This document shows positions 46,761-55,753 of a stretch of 64,000 nt of DNA, piece after piece. Position 1 is the stretch's first letter; every line of letters begins with the position of its first letter. The translations under genes and the position numbers were made by a program. The stretch comes from Thermobispora bispora DSM 43833 (GTDB lineage: Bacteria > Actinomycetota > Actinomycetes > Streptosporangiales > Streptosporangiaceae): the NCBI RefSeq assembly GCF_000092645.1, contig NC_014165.1, positions 1,178,001 through 1,242,000 of the forward strand. Direction: 5' to 3'. The notes under the pieces were generated by a model. The model was not told where the DNA came from. It searched no databases and was given only the letters and a program-made list of their open reading frames with translations.

Positions 46761-47678
46761 ATGGCATCGCCAACTGGAACTTCCGACGCCCCCTTCGGCC
46801 GCATGCTGACCGCGATGGTGACGCCGTTCACGTCGGACGGAGCGGTCGATTACGAGGCCGTCCAGTGCCTCGCGGAGTACCTGGTCGACGAGCAGCGCAA
46901 CGACGGCCTGATCGTCAACGGCACCACCGGGGAGTCCCCCACCACGACGGACGAGGAGAAGGAGCGCATCCTCCGGGCGGTCGTCGAGGCCGTCGGTGAC
47001 CGGGCCTTCGTCGTCGCCGGAGCCGGCACCAACGACACCCGGCACAGCGTCGAGCTGGCCAAGGCCGCCGAGCGGGCGGGCGTGCACGGCCTGCTCGTGG
47101 TGACGCCCTACTACAACAAGCCACCGCAGGAGGGCCTCTACCGGCACTTCTCCGCCGTCGCCGATGCCACCGGCCTTCCGGTGATGCTCTACGACATCCC
47201 CGGGCGGACCGGGGTGCCCATCGCCACCGAGACACTGCTCCGGCTCGCCCAGCACCCGCGGATCGTCGCGGTGAAGGACGCCAAGGGCGACCTGTTCGCG
47301 GCCTCCCAGGTGATGGCCGCCACCGATCTCGTGTTCTACTCGGGCGACGACCTCATCAACCTGCCGTGGCTCTCGGTCGGCGCGGCGGGGTTCGTGAGCG
47401 TGATCGGCCACGTGGTCGGCGCCGATCTCGCCGCCATGATCCAGCACCACCGTTCCGGGAACGTCGCCGGCGCCCTGGAGATCCACCGCCGCCTGCTCCC
47501 GGTGGCCGCGGGGATCATGACGCGCACCCAGGGGGCGATCATGGCCAAGGCGGCCCTGAAGCTGGTCGGCCAGGACGCCGGCCATGTCCGGCTGCCGCTC
47601 GTGGACGCGACCGAGGAGCAGATCTCCCTGCTCCGCGCGGACCTGTGCGCGGCCGGCGTCAAGCTGGCCGATGGCTGA
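46761..47678 (+). CDS. dapA: 4-hydroxy-tetrahydrodipicolinate synthase
   Basis: First committed enzyme of lysine / diaminopimelate synthesis. 305 residues. TIM-barrel motifs: MLTAMVTPF, GTTGESPTTTDEE, the substrate-contact Tyr in PYYNKPPQEG, YDIPGRTGV and the Schiff-base lysine in VAVKDAKGDL. ATG 46761 with a leaderless -10 box. rnj follows 77 bases later, the conserved actinobacterial pair. Compare the related but distinct aldarate enzyme at 52049-52954. Confidence 0.95.
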   Translation: MASPTGTSDAPFGRMLTAMVTPFTSDGAVDYEAVQCLAEYLVDEQRNDGLIVNGTTGESPTTTDEEKERILRAVVEAVGDRAFVVAGAGTNDTRHSVELAKAAERAGVHGLLVVTPYYNKPPQEGLYRHFSAVADATGLPVMLYDIPGRTGVPIATETLLRLAQHPRIVAVKDAKGDLFAASQVMAATDLVFYSGDDLINLPWLSVGAAGFVSVIGHVVGADLAAMIQHHRSGNVAGALEIHRRLLPVAAGIMTRTQGAIMAKAALKLVGQDAGHVRLPLVDATEEQISLLRADLCAAGVKLADG

Positions 47679-47755
47679 TTCCGATGGAGACGAATGAGCG
47701 AGCGGAATACATGGAAGGACAGATCTGACCGGCACGAGGCGGGGGAGGGACGCGT

Positions 47756-49441
47756 ATGAGCCACCCGCATCCCGAGCTCGGGCCGCCCCCGCCACTGCCA
47801 GCCGATGGCCTGCGCATCGTGCCGCTGGGCGGCCTGGGAGAGATCGGCCGCAACATGGCGGTCTTCGAGTTCGGCGGGCGCCTGCTGGTGATCGACTGCG
47901 GGGTGCTCTTCCCTGAACCCGACCAGCCCGGCGTCGATCTCATCCTGCCGGACTTCGACTACATCCGGGGGCGCCTCGACGACATCGAGGCGCTCGTGCT
48001 CACCCACGCGCACGAGGACCACATCGGGGCGGTGCCGTACCTGCTCCGGGAGCGCCGGGACATCCCGATCGTCGGGTCGCGGCTCACGCTGGGGCTGGTC
48101 GACGTCAAGCTCAGCGAGCACCGCCTCCAGGCGGTCAAGGTGGAGGTCGCCGAGAACGAGCGGCGGAGGTTCGGGCCGTTCGACTGCGAGTTCATCGCGG
48201 TGAACCACTCGATCCCGGACGCCCTCGCCGTGGCGATCCGGACGCCCGCCGGGCTCGTGCTCCACACCGGCGACTTCAAGATGGACCAGCTCCCGCTCGA
48301 CGGGCGCCTCACCGACCTCGGCGCCTTCGCCCGGCTGGGCGCCGAGGGCGTCGACCTGCTGATGTCGGACTCCACCAACGCCGAGGTTCCGGGGTTCGTC
48401 ACCAGCGAGCGGGAGATCGCCCCGGTCATCGACGAGATCTTCCGCACCGCCGAGAAGCGGATCATCGTGGCGTGCTTCGCCTCGCACGTCCACCGGGTCC
48501 AGCAGATCATGGACGCGGCGCAGCGGCACGGCCGCAAGGTGGCGCTGATCGGCCGGTCGATGGTGCGCAACATGGGCGTCGCCCGGGACCTCGGCTACCT
48601 GAAGGTGCCCCCGGGGCTGCTCGTGGACTCCCGGGAGGTCGAGGAGCTGCCGCCGGAGTCCGTGGTCCTCATCTGCACCGGATCGCAGGGGGAGCCGATG
48701 GCGGCGCTCTCCCGCATGGCCAACCGGGACCACCCCATCCGCATCGCGGCCGGGGACACCGTCCTGCTCGCCTCGTCCCTGGTCCCGGGGAACGAGTCGG
48801 CCGTCAACAAGGTCATCAACGGGCTGAGCCGGTGGGGGGCCCGGGTGGTGCACCGGGGCAACGCCCGGGTGCACGTCTCCGGCCACGCCGCGTCCGGTGA
48901 GCTGCTCTACGTGCTCAACCTCACCAAGCCGTCCAACTTCATGCCGATCCACGGGGAGTGGCGGCACCTGCGGGCGCACGCCAAGCTGGCGAGCCTGACC
49001 GGGGTCCCGGAAGAGAACATCGTGATCGCCGAGGACGGCGTGGTGGTCGACCTGGTGGACGGCAGGGCGCGGATCGTCGGCGCCGTGCCGTGCGGTTACG
49101 TGTTCGTGGACGGCACCTCGGTCGGCGACATCACCGACGTGGCGCTGAAGGACCGGCGCATCCTGGGGGACGAGGGGTTCATCTCGATCGTGGTGGTCGT
49201 CGACTCGACCACCGGCAAGCTCGCCGGCGGCCCGGAGATCACCGCTCGGGGGTCGGGCATCGAGCCGGAGGCGTTCGACGCGGTGATCCCGCAGATCGAG
49301 CAGGCGCTCCACGAGGCCGCCGCGTCGGGTGTCACCGACCCCACGCAGCTCCGCCGTACCGTCCGCCGGACCGTGGGGCGCTGGGTGCACGAGACCTACC
49401 GGCGCCGGCCGATGATCATCCCGGTGGTCATCGAGGTCTGA
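47756..49441 (+). CDS. rnj: Ribonuclease J
   Basis: Metallo-beta-lactamase / beta-CASP RNase with endo- and 5'-3' exonuclease activity, part of mRNA decay. 561 residues. The zinc motif is THAHEDHIGA near residue 85, then IAVNHSIPDA, HTGDFKMD, SDSTNAEVPG, and beta-CASP motifs (FASHVHRVQQIMDAA, SGHAASGE, PIHGEWRH). ATG 47756. In many actinobacteria ftsK lies close downstream; here the pectin island separates them by 13 kb. Confidence 0.96.
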   Translation: MSHPHPELGPPPPLPADGLRIVPLGGLGEIGRNMAVFEFGGRLLVIDCGVLFPEPDQPGVDLILPDFDYIRGRLDDIEALVLTHAHEDHIGAVPYLLRERRDIPIVGSRLTLGLVDVKLSEHRLQAVKVEVAENERRRFGPFDCEFIAVNHSIPDALAVAIRTPAGLVLHTGDFKMDQLPLDGRLTDLGAFARLGAEGVDLLMSDSTNAEVPGFVTSEREIAPVIDEIFRTAEKRIIVACFASHVHRVQQIMDAAQRHGRKVALIGRSMVRNMGVARDLGYLKVPPGLLVDSREVEELPPESVVLICTGSQGEPMAALSRMANRDHPIRIAAGDTVLLASSLVPGNESAVNKVINGLSRWGARVVHRGNARVHVSGHAASGELLYVLNLTKPSNFMPIHGEWRHLRAHAKLASLTGVPEENIVIAEDGVVVDLVDGRARIVGAVPCGYVFVDGTSVGDITDVALKDRRILGDEGFISIVVVVDSTTGKLAGGPEITARGSGIEPEAFDAVIPQIEQALHEAAASGVTDPTQLRRTVRRTVGRWVHETYRRRPMIIPVVIEV

Positions 49442-49644
49442 GCTCGGCACGCCGCACCGGCGCCGCGCACCGAGGCCGGCGCGGACGGCCACGGCCAGGG
49501 CCGCGATCCGCGAGCGGCGGTGCGCCGGGCGCCGGCGGGGCGGGGGCGCCCGGCGAGCGCACCGGCCGCCCCGGCACCCCGCCGCACCGGTGGTGAGCCG
49601 CGCACCACCGGTCACGCTGCGGCGCGGCGCACCCGAGGGGAAGG

Positions 49645-50799
49645 TCAGCCCCGGTCCGATCCCGCGCCCGGGCCGTGCCCGGTCGCCGCGATCGCCTCGG
49701 CGATGGCCTTCAGCCGGGCGGCCGAGGCGAGCCCGGCGTGGTACCAGTGGATCTCGGCGGCCCCGGCCGCGCGGTACGTCTCGGCCAGCCGGGCGAGGGC
49801 GGCGCCGTCCGCGGGCCGCGGGGGCAGGGCGAGCAGGTAGGCGCCCACGCGCGGGCCGAGCCGGCCGAGCGCGCGCAGCCCTTCGGTGTCGGTCTCCGGC
49901 GCCCCCCAGCAGCTCCCCACGAGCAGGTCCACGTCCACCCCCTCGGGCACGGTGGCGAACGGGCCGGTCGCCCACGGGTCGGCGCTGGCGTGGAGGGTGA
50001 TCGGGATCCCGGGCCGGACCGACCTCGCCTCGGCGATCAGCAGGTCGCGCAGCTCCCCGGCGAGCCCGGTCCGCAGGTCGCGCACGGTCTCCGCCATGTC
50101 GCCGAGGGCGTCCTCCACCGACACGGGCGCCCCGTCGACCCCGGCCCGCACCCGGGAGCGCAGCTCCGGGACGTCGAGCCCGGCCGACTCGTACCGGGCG
50201 CGGCAGGCCGCGCAGAAGCAGAGCGACAGCAGCGCCGTCTGCACGGGCGACCAGTCCGCGCCGTCGGTCTTCTCGTGGTGGCCGCCGTGCTTGAACCCGA
50301 GCGCCCCGCACGCCTCCAGGATCAGCGCGTCGGGGGCGCCGAGCTCGACCACCTCGTGGACCAGGGTGCGGCAGTACTCCCGCACGTCGGCCGCTGCCGG
50401 GCAGAGCGCGTACGGGTACGGCTCGCCGAAGGCGTTGGTGACCACCAGGTCGGGCGCGGACGAGCCGAGCACCGAGTTGTGGGTGAGCACGGTCCAGGCG
50501 TGCACGGGCAGGCCCTCGGCGCGCAGGGCGTCGCGGGCCTCGCCGAACGGGTCGGCCGAGGACATCCAGGCCGGCCGGGGCGGGACGAGCCGGTGCCCGC
50601 GCCAGGCCTCCTCCCGGACGGGGACGTAGCACGCGGCGTGCACGTCGACCAGCCGGTGCTCGGGGTGGTGCGGGGTCGCCGCCCGCGTGGTGTGGTAGGC
50701 GGCGGCGAGCGCGACCGCGTCGGCGCCGAGCGCCTTCAGGCGGCCGGGGGCCGCGGGGTCGCCGACGATGTCCCAGGGGTAGGCGTAGACGACGTTCAC
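49645..50799 (-). CDS. Unrecognised cytosolic protein, possibly a glycoside-hydrolase-like barrel
   Basis: 384 residues, no signal peptide. I do not recognise the family. It begins VYAYPWDIVGDP with a substrate-like PGRLKALGADAVALAAAYHTTRA segment; VHAWTVLTHNSVLG and DALILEACGALGFKHGGHHEKT look like barrel strands with acidic and His residues; CFCAACR resembles the CFC-C motif of some putative glycoside hydrolases. The GTG at 50799 overlaps the glucarate-dehydratase-like gene by 4 bases (GTGA), so it belongs to that operon as its last gene. Inference: it acts on an oligo- or acid-sugar intermediate of pectin breakdown. An alternative is a lactonase- or isomerase-like enzyme. Confidence 0.6.
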   Translation of the reverse strand: MNVVYAYPWDIVGDPAAPGRLKALGADAVALAAAYHTTRAATPHHPEHRLVDVHAACYVPVREEAWRGHRLVPPRPAWMSSADPFGEARDALRAEGLPVHAWTVLTHNSVLGSSAPDLVVTNAFGEPYPYALCPAAADVREYCRTLVHEVVELGAPDALILEACGALGFKHGGHHEKTDGADWSPVQTALLSLCFCAACRARYESAGLDVPELRSRVRAGVDGAPVSVEDALGDMAETVRDLRTGLAGELRDLLIAEARSVRPGIPITLHASADPWATGPFATVPEGVDVDLLVGSCWGAPETDTEGLRALGRLGPRVGAYLLALPPRPADGAALARLAETYRAAGAAEIHWYHAGLASAARLKAIAEAIAATGHGPGAGSDRG

Positions 50800-52055
50800 C
50801 AGAATCCTCTCCGGGTGGAAAAGCTCGGATCGAAGCTCCGCATGTATCCTTCGTCGTCCCGGGTGCGGATGCCACAGCGCTCGTACTGCTCGTGCATGAC
50901 GGCGAGCGCGTCGCGGTCGAGCTCCACGCCCAGCCCGGGCCCGTCCGGCACGGGGACGGCGCCGTCGACGAACCGCAGCGCGCCCGGCGCGACCACGTCC
51001 TGCCCGTCCTGCCACGGGGTGTGCGTGTCGCAGGCGTGGGTGATCGCCGGGGTGGCGGCGGCGAGGTGGGTCATGGCGGCGAGGCTGATCCCCAGGTGCG
51101 AGTTCGAGTGCATCGACAGCTCGATGCCGAACGTGGCGCACAGCGTGGCGATGTGCGCGGAGCGCACCAGCCCGCCCCAGTAGTGGTGGTCGATGAGCAG
51201 CACCCCGATCGGCCTCCGCTCCACGGCCGCGGGCAGGTGCTCGGGGGTGACCACGCACATGTTCGTGGCGAGCGGCATGGGCACCTCGGCCGCGACCCGG
51301 GCCATGCCGTCGATCCCCGGGGTGGGGTCCTCCAGGTACTCGAGCACGCCGTCGAGCGCGCGGCCCACCCGGATCGAGGTCTCCACCGTCCAGGCGGCGT
51401 TCGGGTCCAGCCGCAGGGGGAGGCCGGGGAACGCGTCCCGGAGGGCCTGGATCGCCTCGGCCTCCTGCTCGGGCGGGAACACCCCGCCCTTGAGCTTGAT
51501 GGAGCGGAAGCCGTACTCGCCGATGAGCAGGCGGGCCTGGGCGACGATCCCGTCGGGGTCGAGCGCGGGGCCGAAGCGGTCCTCGGGCTTCCCGGGGTGG
51601 CCGGCCCACTTGTAGAAGAGGTAGGCGCTGTACGGCACCGCGTCCCTGACCTTGCCGCCGAGCAGGTCGGCCACGGGCCGCCCGGCCGCCTTGCCCTGGA
51701 TGTCGAGGCAGGCGACCTCGAACGCGGCGAAGACCCGGTCGACGGTCTTCACCCGGCTGGAGGAGCCGGTGAGCCCGTGCATGTCGGTGACGATGTTCGC
51801 GCCGACCACGTCGGCCACCCGCCGGTAGATGCGGTGCAGCGCGTAGACGTCGAGCCCGGGGAGCCGCGCGGCGGCGGCGCGGACCTGCTCGAGGTGGGCG
51901 AGGTCGCCGTAGGTCTCGCCCAGGCCGGTGATGCCCTCGTCGGTGACCACCTCGACGATGGTGCGCAGCGCCCATGGCTGGTGCACGCCGGCGGCGTTGA
52001 GCAGCGGCGGGTCGCGGAACGCCACCGGGGTGACGCGGACCTCCCGGATCAGCAT
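50796..52055 (-). CDS. Glucarate-dehydratase-type enolase-superfamily enzyme
   Basis: Expected to dehydrate glucarate (or galactarate) to 5-dehydro-4-deoxyglucarate. 419 residues. The glucarate dehydratase active-site set is complete: K187/K189 in KLKGG, metal ligands D217 (LDPNAAW), E242 (LEDPTPGIDG) and N265 (TNMCVV), and the acid/base pair D289 (LLIDHHYWGG) and H316 (MHSNSHLG). It starts at ATG 52055, overlapping the stop of the KDG dehydratase gene by 7 bases. It is upstream of the unknown gene in the same operon. Confidence 0.85.
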   Translation of the reverse strand: MLIREVRVTPVAFRDPPLLNAAGVHQPWALRTIVEVVTDEGITGLGETYGDLAHLEQVRAAAARLPGLDVYALHRIYRRVADVVGANIVTDMHGLTGSSSRVKTVDRVFAAFEVACLDIQGKAAGRPVADLLGGKVRDAVPYSAYLFYKWAGHPGKPEDRFGPALDPDGIVAQARLLIGEYGFRSIKLKGGVFPPEQEAEAIQALRDAFPGLPLRLDPNAAWTVETSIRVGRALDGVLEYLEDPTPGIDGMARVAAEVPMPLATNMCVVTPEHLPAAVERRPIGVLLIDHHYWGGLVRSAHIATLCATFGIELSMHSNSHLGISLAAMTHLAAATPAITHACDTHTPWQDGQDVVAPGALRFVDGAVPVPDGPGLGVELDRDALAVMHEQYERCGIRTRDDEGYMRSFDPSFSTRRGFW

Positions 52056-52954
52056 CCGGCGATCTCCAGTCCCTTGGCGATGAGACGTTCCAGCCGGGCG
52101 ATGTGCTCCGGCGTGGGGTCGACGAGCGGTGGCCGGACGGAGCCGGCGTCGATGCCGCGGAGGGTGACGCCCGCCTTGATCAGCGCCACCGCGTACCCGG
52201 GCACCTGGTCGCGCAGCTCGACGAGGGGGCGGTAGAACTCGGTGAGGAGACGCTGGGCGAGCTTGTCGTCGCCGCCGGTGAGCGCGCGGTAGAAGGCGAG
52301 CGCCACCTCGGGGAGGAAGCCGTACACGGCGGAGGAGTAGAGGGGCACGCCGAGCCCGCGGTAGGCGTGCGCGGTCATCTCGGCCGTGGGGAGCCCGTTG
52401 ATGAAGAGGAGCTCCCGGTCGGTGGCCCGCCGTACCGCGAGGAGGATCCGCTGGAACAGGTCGATGTCGCCGATCCCGTCCTTGAACCCGACCACGTTGG
52501 GAAGCCCGGCGAGGCCGGCGGCCGCGTCGGGGGTGAGCCGGGCGTTGCCGCGCAGGTAGACGATGAGCGGCAGGTCGGTGGCGGCGGCGAGCTCGCGCAC
52601 GTAGCGGGCCACGCCCTCGGGCGGGGCGCTCACCAGGTAGGGCGGCATGACGAGCAGCCCGTCGGCGCCGGCCGCGGCCGCCCGCCTGGCGCACTCGCGG
52701 GCGTACGGCAGGGAGCCGCCGGCCCCGGAGAGGACCGGGACCCGGCCCGCGGTGGTCTCGACGGCGACCCGCACCACGCGCTCGTACTCGTCCGCGTCGA
52801 GCGCGTGGAACTCGCCGGTGCCGCAGGCGGCGAAGACCCCACCGGCCCCCTTGGTCACTCCCTGGTCCACGTGCCGGGCGAGCATCTCCTCAGCGAGCCT
52901 CCCGTCGCCGCCGAACGGCGTGACCGGGAAGAAGAGAACCCCCTCGAGGTGCAT
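52049..52954 (-). CDS. 5-dehydro-4-deoxyglucarate dehydratase (DapA-fold)
   Basis: Dehydrates and decarboxylates 5-dehydro-4-deoxyglucarate to 2-oxoglutarate semialdehyde (EC 4.2.1.41). 301 residues of the DHDPS/NAL TIM barrel, with the family-specific N-terminus LFFPVTPFGGDG, GTGEFHALDADEYERVV, and the Schiff-base lysine in VVGFKDGIGD. First gene of the minus-strand operon; ATG 52954. Its promoter region faces the udh operon and carries a degenerate copy of the island's operator. Confidence 0.9.
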   Translation of the reverse strand: MHLEGVLFFPVTPFGGDGRLAEEMLARHVDQGVTKGAGGVFAACGTGEFHALDADEYERVVRVAVETTAGRVPVLSGAGGSLPYARECARRAAAAGADGLLVMPPYLVSAPPEGVARYVRELAAATDLPLIVYLRGNARLTPDAAAGLAGLPNVVGFKDGIGDIDLFQRILLAVRRATDRELLFINGLPTAEMTAHAYRGLGVPLYSSAVYGFLPEVALAFYRALTGGDDKLAQRLLTEFYRPLVELRDQVPGYAVALIKAGVTLRGIDAGSVRPPLVDPTPEHIARLERLIAKGLEIAGC

Positions 52955-53108
52955 TCCACATCCTTCGCTTTCCGTTGATCATCGGTGTCCGGGCGGCATG
53001 TGCCTGCCGCCCGTTCGGCGCCCGCGGGCGCCGGAAGGCCAGGAACGCGGTGCTCGACGGCAGGGAGCGCGGGTGCGGCGAGCAGGCGGGATCGCCAGAG
53101 CGCCCCTG

Positions 53109-53122
53109 TTCACATAGCAGAA
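53109..53122 (-). promoter_or_regulatory. Degenerate copy of the pectin-island operator
   Basis: TTCA-N6-AGAA on the plus strand (minus strand: TTCT-N6-TGAA) matches the inner part of the 23-bp element with one mismatch; the outer half-site (GGGA) has two. It is placed for control of the glucarate operon. Confidence 0.3.
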
Positions 53123-53197
53123 CCTCGTCCCTCCTTATGTACATCACGACGGTAGGAATCGGGAAGAGGCGCCGTCAAGGGAGCTGAGTCGCATATC

Positions 53198-53220
53198 TGA
53201 ATGAGATTCACTCTTGTGAA
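53198..53220 (+). promoter_or_regulatory. Pectin-island operator, copy A (udh promoter)
   Basis: TGAA (53198-53201), N5, TTCA (53207-53210), N6, TGAA (53217-53220). It overlaps a TTGTGA that may be the -35 box, fitting repression. The same pattern occurs at 57176-57198 and 57323-57345. Confidence 0.65.
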
Positions 53221-53292
53221 CAGAACCGAATCCTGCCAGACTGGCGACTCCAGCGGACAGTGAACGGACCACCCGCCGAAACGAGGAGGCTC

Positions 53293-54096
53293 ATGCGGAT
53301 TCTCATCACCGGTGCTGCGGGCGGCGTCGGCACGCTGCTGCGCCCCCGCCTGGCCCGGCAAGGGCGGGTTCTGCGCCTGCTCGACATCGCCCCGATCGAG
53401 GCCGGACCGGGCGAGGAGGCGGTGACCGCCGACATCACCGACCCCAAGGCCATGGCCGAGGCGATGGACGGCGTCGACGCGGTGCTCCACCTGGGCGGGC
53501 ACAGCCTGGAACGGGCGTGGGAGGAGATCCTCCACGTCAACATCCACGGCACCTATGTGGTGCTCGAGGCGGCGCGGAGGGCCGGGGTACGGCACGCGGT
53601 GCTGGCGAGCAGCAACCACGCGGCCGGCTTCCACCCCCGGTCGGCCGGGGAGGCCCCTGACTACCTCTTCCCCCGCCCGGACACCTACTACGGCGTGAGC
53701 AAGGTCGCGGTCGAGGCGCTCGGCTCGCTTTACCACGACCGGTACGGCATGCACGTCACCTGCCTGCGGATCGGCTCGTGCTTCGAGCGGCCCAAGGACA
53801 CCCGCATGCTCTCCACCTGGCTCTCCCCGGACGACTGCGCCCGCCTCGTCGAGGCGGCGCTCACCGCCGAGGGGTTCCACGTCGTCTGGGGCATCTCGGC
53901 CAACACCCGGCGCTGGTGGTCGCTCGAGGAGGGCCGCGCCATCGGCTACGAGCCGCAGGACGACGCCGAGGTCTTCGCCGCCGAGCTCATCGCCGAGCAC
54001 GGCGAGCCGGACCCGGAGGACATCGCCCACCGCTACCTGGGCGGCGCGTTCTGCGGCCCCCGGTACCACGCCGACAACCTGACGGGGGGACGGTGA
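53293..54096 (+). CDS. Uronate dehydrogenase (NAD-dependent)
   Basis: Oxidises D-galacturonate / D-glucuronate at C1 to the aldaric-acid lactone with NAD+, cytoplasmic. 267 residues, short SDR of the extended type as in characterised Udh proteins. Motifs are the cofactor site ITGAAGGVG, LHLGGHSLERAWEEIL, the catalytic Ser in LASSNHAAGFHP, and Tyr/Lys in TYYGVSKVAVEALG, all Udh-like. GAGGAGG sits 5 bases before the ATG at 53293. The aldehyde dehydrogenase follows 1 base later. The glucarate operon is divergent. Confidence 0.88.
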   Translation: MRILITGAAGGVGTLLRPRLARQGRVLRLLDIAPIEAGPGEEAVTADITDPKAMAEAMDGVDAVLHLGGHSLERAWEEILHVNIHGTYVVLEAARRAGVRHAVLASSNHAAGFHPRSAGEAPDYLFPRPDTYYGVSKVAVEALGSLYHDRYGMHVTCLRIGSCFERPKDTRMLSTWLSPDDCARLVEAALTAEGFHVVWGISANTRRWWSLEEGRAIGYEPQDDAEVFAAELIAEHGEPDPEDIAHRYLGGAFCGPRYHADNLTGGR

Positions 54097-54097
54097 G

Positions 54098-55570
54098 ATG
54101 GGCGCCGGGGACGCGGGAACGGTGACCCCGGCCGGCGGGGCCGCGACCGCCGCGGAGGCGGTGCGCGAGGCGGTCGAGCGGGCGGCCGCGGCCTGGGAGG
54201 CCTGGCGCGCGGCCGGCCCGGCCGGGCGGGCCCGGGCGCTCGAGGCCGCCGCCGAGGCGCTGCTCGACCACACCGAGGAGCTCTGGCCGGTCGCCGACGC
54301 CGAGACCCACCTCGGCGAGACCCGGCTGCGCGGGGAGATCGCCCGCACCGCGGCGCAGCTGCGGCTCTTCGCCGGCGTGCTGCGCGACGGCGGCTACCTG
54401 GAGGCCACCATCGACCACCCGGACCCGGAGGCGACCCCGCCCCGCCCCGACGTGCGGCGGATGAACCACCCCATCGGGGTGGTGGCGGTGTTCGCGGCGA
54501 GCAACTTCCCGTTCGCCTTCTCCGTCGCCGGCGGGGACACCGCGTCGGCGCTCGCGGCCGGCTGCCCCGTGGTGGTCAAGGCCCACGAGGGGCACCCCAA
54601 GACCTCCGAGCTCACCGCGTCCGTGGTACGGCAGGCCCTGCCCGACCCCGCCCTGCTCGGCCTGGTGCACGGCTTCGAAGCGGGGGAGCCGCTGGTCACC
54701 CACCCGCGCGTGGCGGCCGTCGGGTTCACCGGCTCGCTCGCCGGCGGCAAGGCGATCCAGGCGCTGATCCGCCGGCGGCCGGACCCGATCCCGTTCTACG
54801 GCGAGCTGGGCAGCGTCAACCCGGTGATCGTGCTGCCGTCCGCCGACCCCGCCGCGGTCGCCGAGGGGTTCGCCGCCTCGCTCACCCTGGGCGTGGGCCA
54901 GTTCTGCACCAACCCCGGCCTGGTGTTCGTCCCGGCGGACCGGCCCGAGTTCGAGCGGGCGATCGCGGACGCGGTCGCCAAGACCACGGGCGGGCGGATG
55001 CTCACCGCGAAGATCCGCGACGGCTACCTGCGCGGCGTGGACCGGATCGCCGGCGCCGGCCTCGCCGTGCTCGCCCGAGGGCGGGCCGGGAGCGCGCCGG
55101 ACGCGGTCGCCCCGCAGGTTTTCGTCACCGACCTGGACGCCTTCGCCGCCGGGCTGCCCGCGCTGGCGGAGGAGTGCTTCGGGCCCGCCTCGATCGTGGT
55201 CCGGTACGGTGACCCGGCCGAGCTGCCCGCCGTGCTGCGCCGGCTGCCCGGGTCGCTCACCGCCACCGTGCACGCGGCGAGCCCCGGCGAGGCGGGCGGG
55301 CTCGTGCCCGTGCTCGAGCGGCTCGCCGGCCGCCTGATCTGGAACGGCTGGCCGACCGGCGTCGCGGTCTGCTGGGCCATGCACCACGGCGGGCCGTGGC
55401 CGGCCACGACCTCGGCCGCGCACACCTCGGTCGGCGCCGCGTCGATCAAGCGCTGGCTGGTGCCGGTGGCCTACCAGGACTGGCCGGCCGAGCTGCTGCC
55501 GCCCGAGGTACGGGACGGCAACCCCCTCGGTGTCCCGCAGCGGGTGAACGGGCGGCTGGTGCGCCCGTGA
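54098..55570 (+). CDS. 2-oxoglutarate semialdehyde (2,5-dioxovalerate) dehydrogenase
   Basis: NADP+-linked aldehyde dehydrogenase expected to make 2-oxoglutarate, the last step of the aldarate route. 490 residues. ALDH motifs: VVAVFAASNFPFAFSVAGGD, GCPVVVKAHEGHPKTSEL, catalytic Glu E236 in FYGELGSVNPV and Cys C270 in VGQFCTNPGLV. This N-terminal and FxASNFP pattern is typical of alpha-ketoglutaric semialdehyde dehydrogenases. The ATG at 54098 is 1 base after udh, so the two are coupled. Confidence 0.9.
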   Translation: MGAGDAGTVTPAGGAATAAEAVREAVERAAAAWEAWRAAGPAGRARALEAAAEALLDHTEELWPVADAETHLGETRLRGEIARTAAQLRLFAGVLRDGGYLEATIDHPDPEATPPRPDVRRMNHPIGVVAVFAASNFPFAFSVAGGDTASALAAGCPVVVKAHEGHPKTSELTASVVRQALPDPALLGLVHGFEAGEPLVTHPRVAAVGFTGSLAGGKAIQALIRRRPDPIPFYGELGSVNPVIVLPSADPAAVAEGFAASLTLGVGQFCTNPGLVFVPADRPEFERAIADAVAKTTGGRMLTAKIRDGYLRGVDRIAGAGLAVLARGRAGSAPDAVAPQVFVTDLDAFAAGLPALAEECFGPASIVVRYGDPAELPAVLRRLPGSLTATVHAASPGEAGGLVPVLERLAGRLIWNGWPTGVAVCWAMHHGGPWPATTSAAHTSVGAASIKRWLVPVAYQDWPAELLPPEVRDGNPLGVPQRVNGRLVRP

Positions 55571-55753
55571 CCGGCGCCGGGCCCGCCGCCGGGCGGGCCC
55601 GGCCGTCACGGGGCCGCCGTGAGGCCGCCGCGGGGCCGTCACGGGGCCGGCGCGGGCCGCCCGGCGCGCGGGCGCCCGCCCGGCGGGGCCGGACGGGCGC
55701 GGAAAGGGGCCGTGGGGGAGAGGGCCTGTGACGCGGGCGTCCGATGGGCGCCG

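Noticed and set aside
49442-49644. Possible insertion-sequence end at the edge of the pectin island
   Set aside because: No inverted terminal repeats, target duplication or transposase fragment could be seen.
53131-53147. Minus-strand AAGGAGG next to palindrome ATGTACAT, suggesting a small gene before the glucarate operon
   Set aside because: The nearest frame (52890-53147) reads an improbable Arg/Pro-rich peptide and overlaps the first operon gene.
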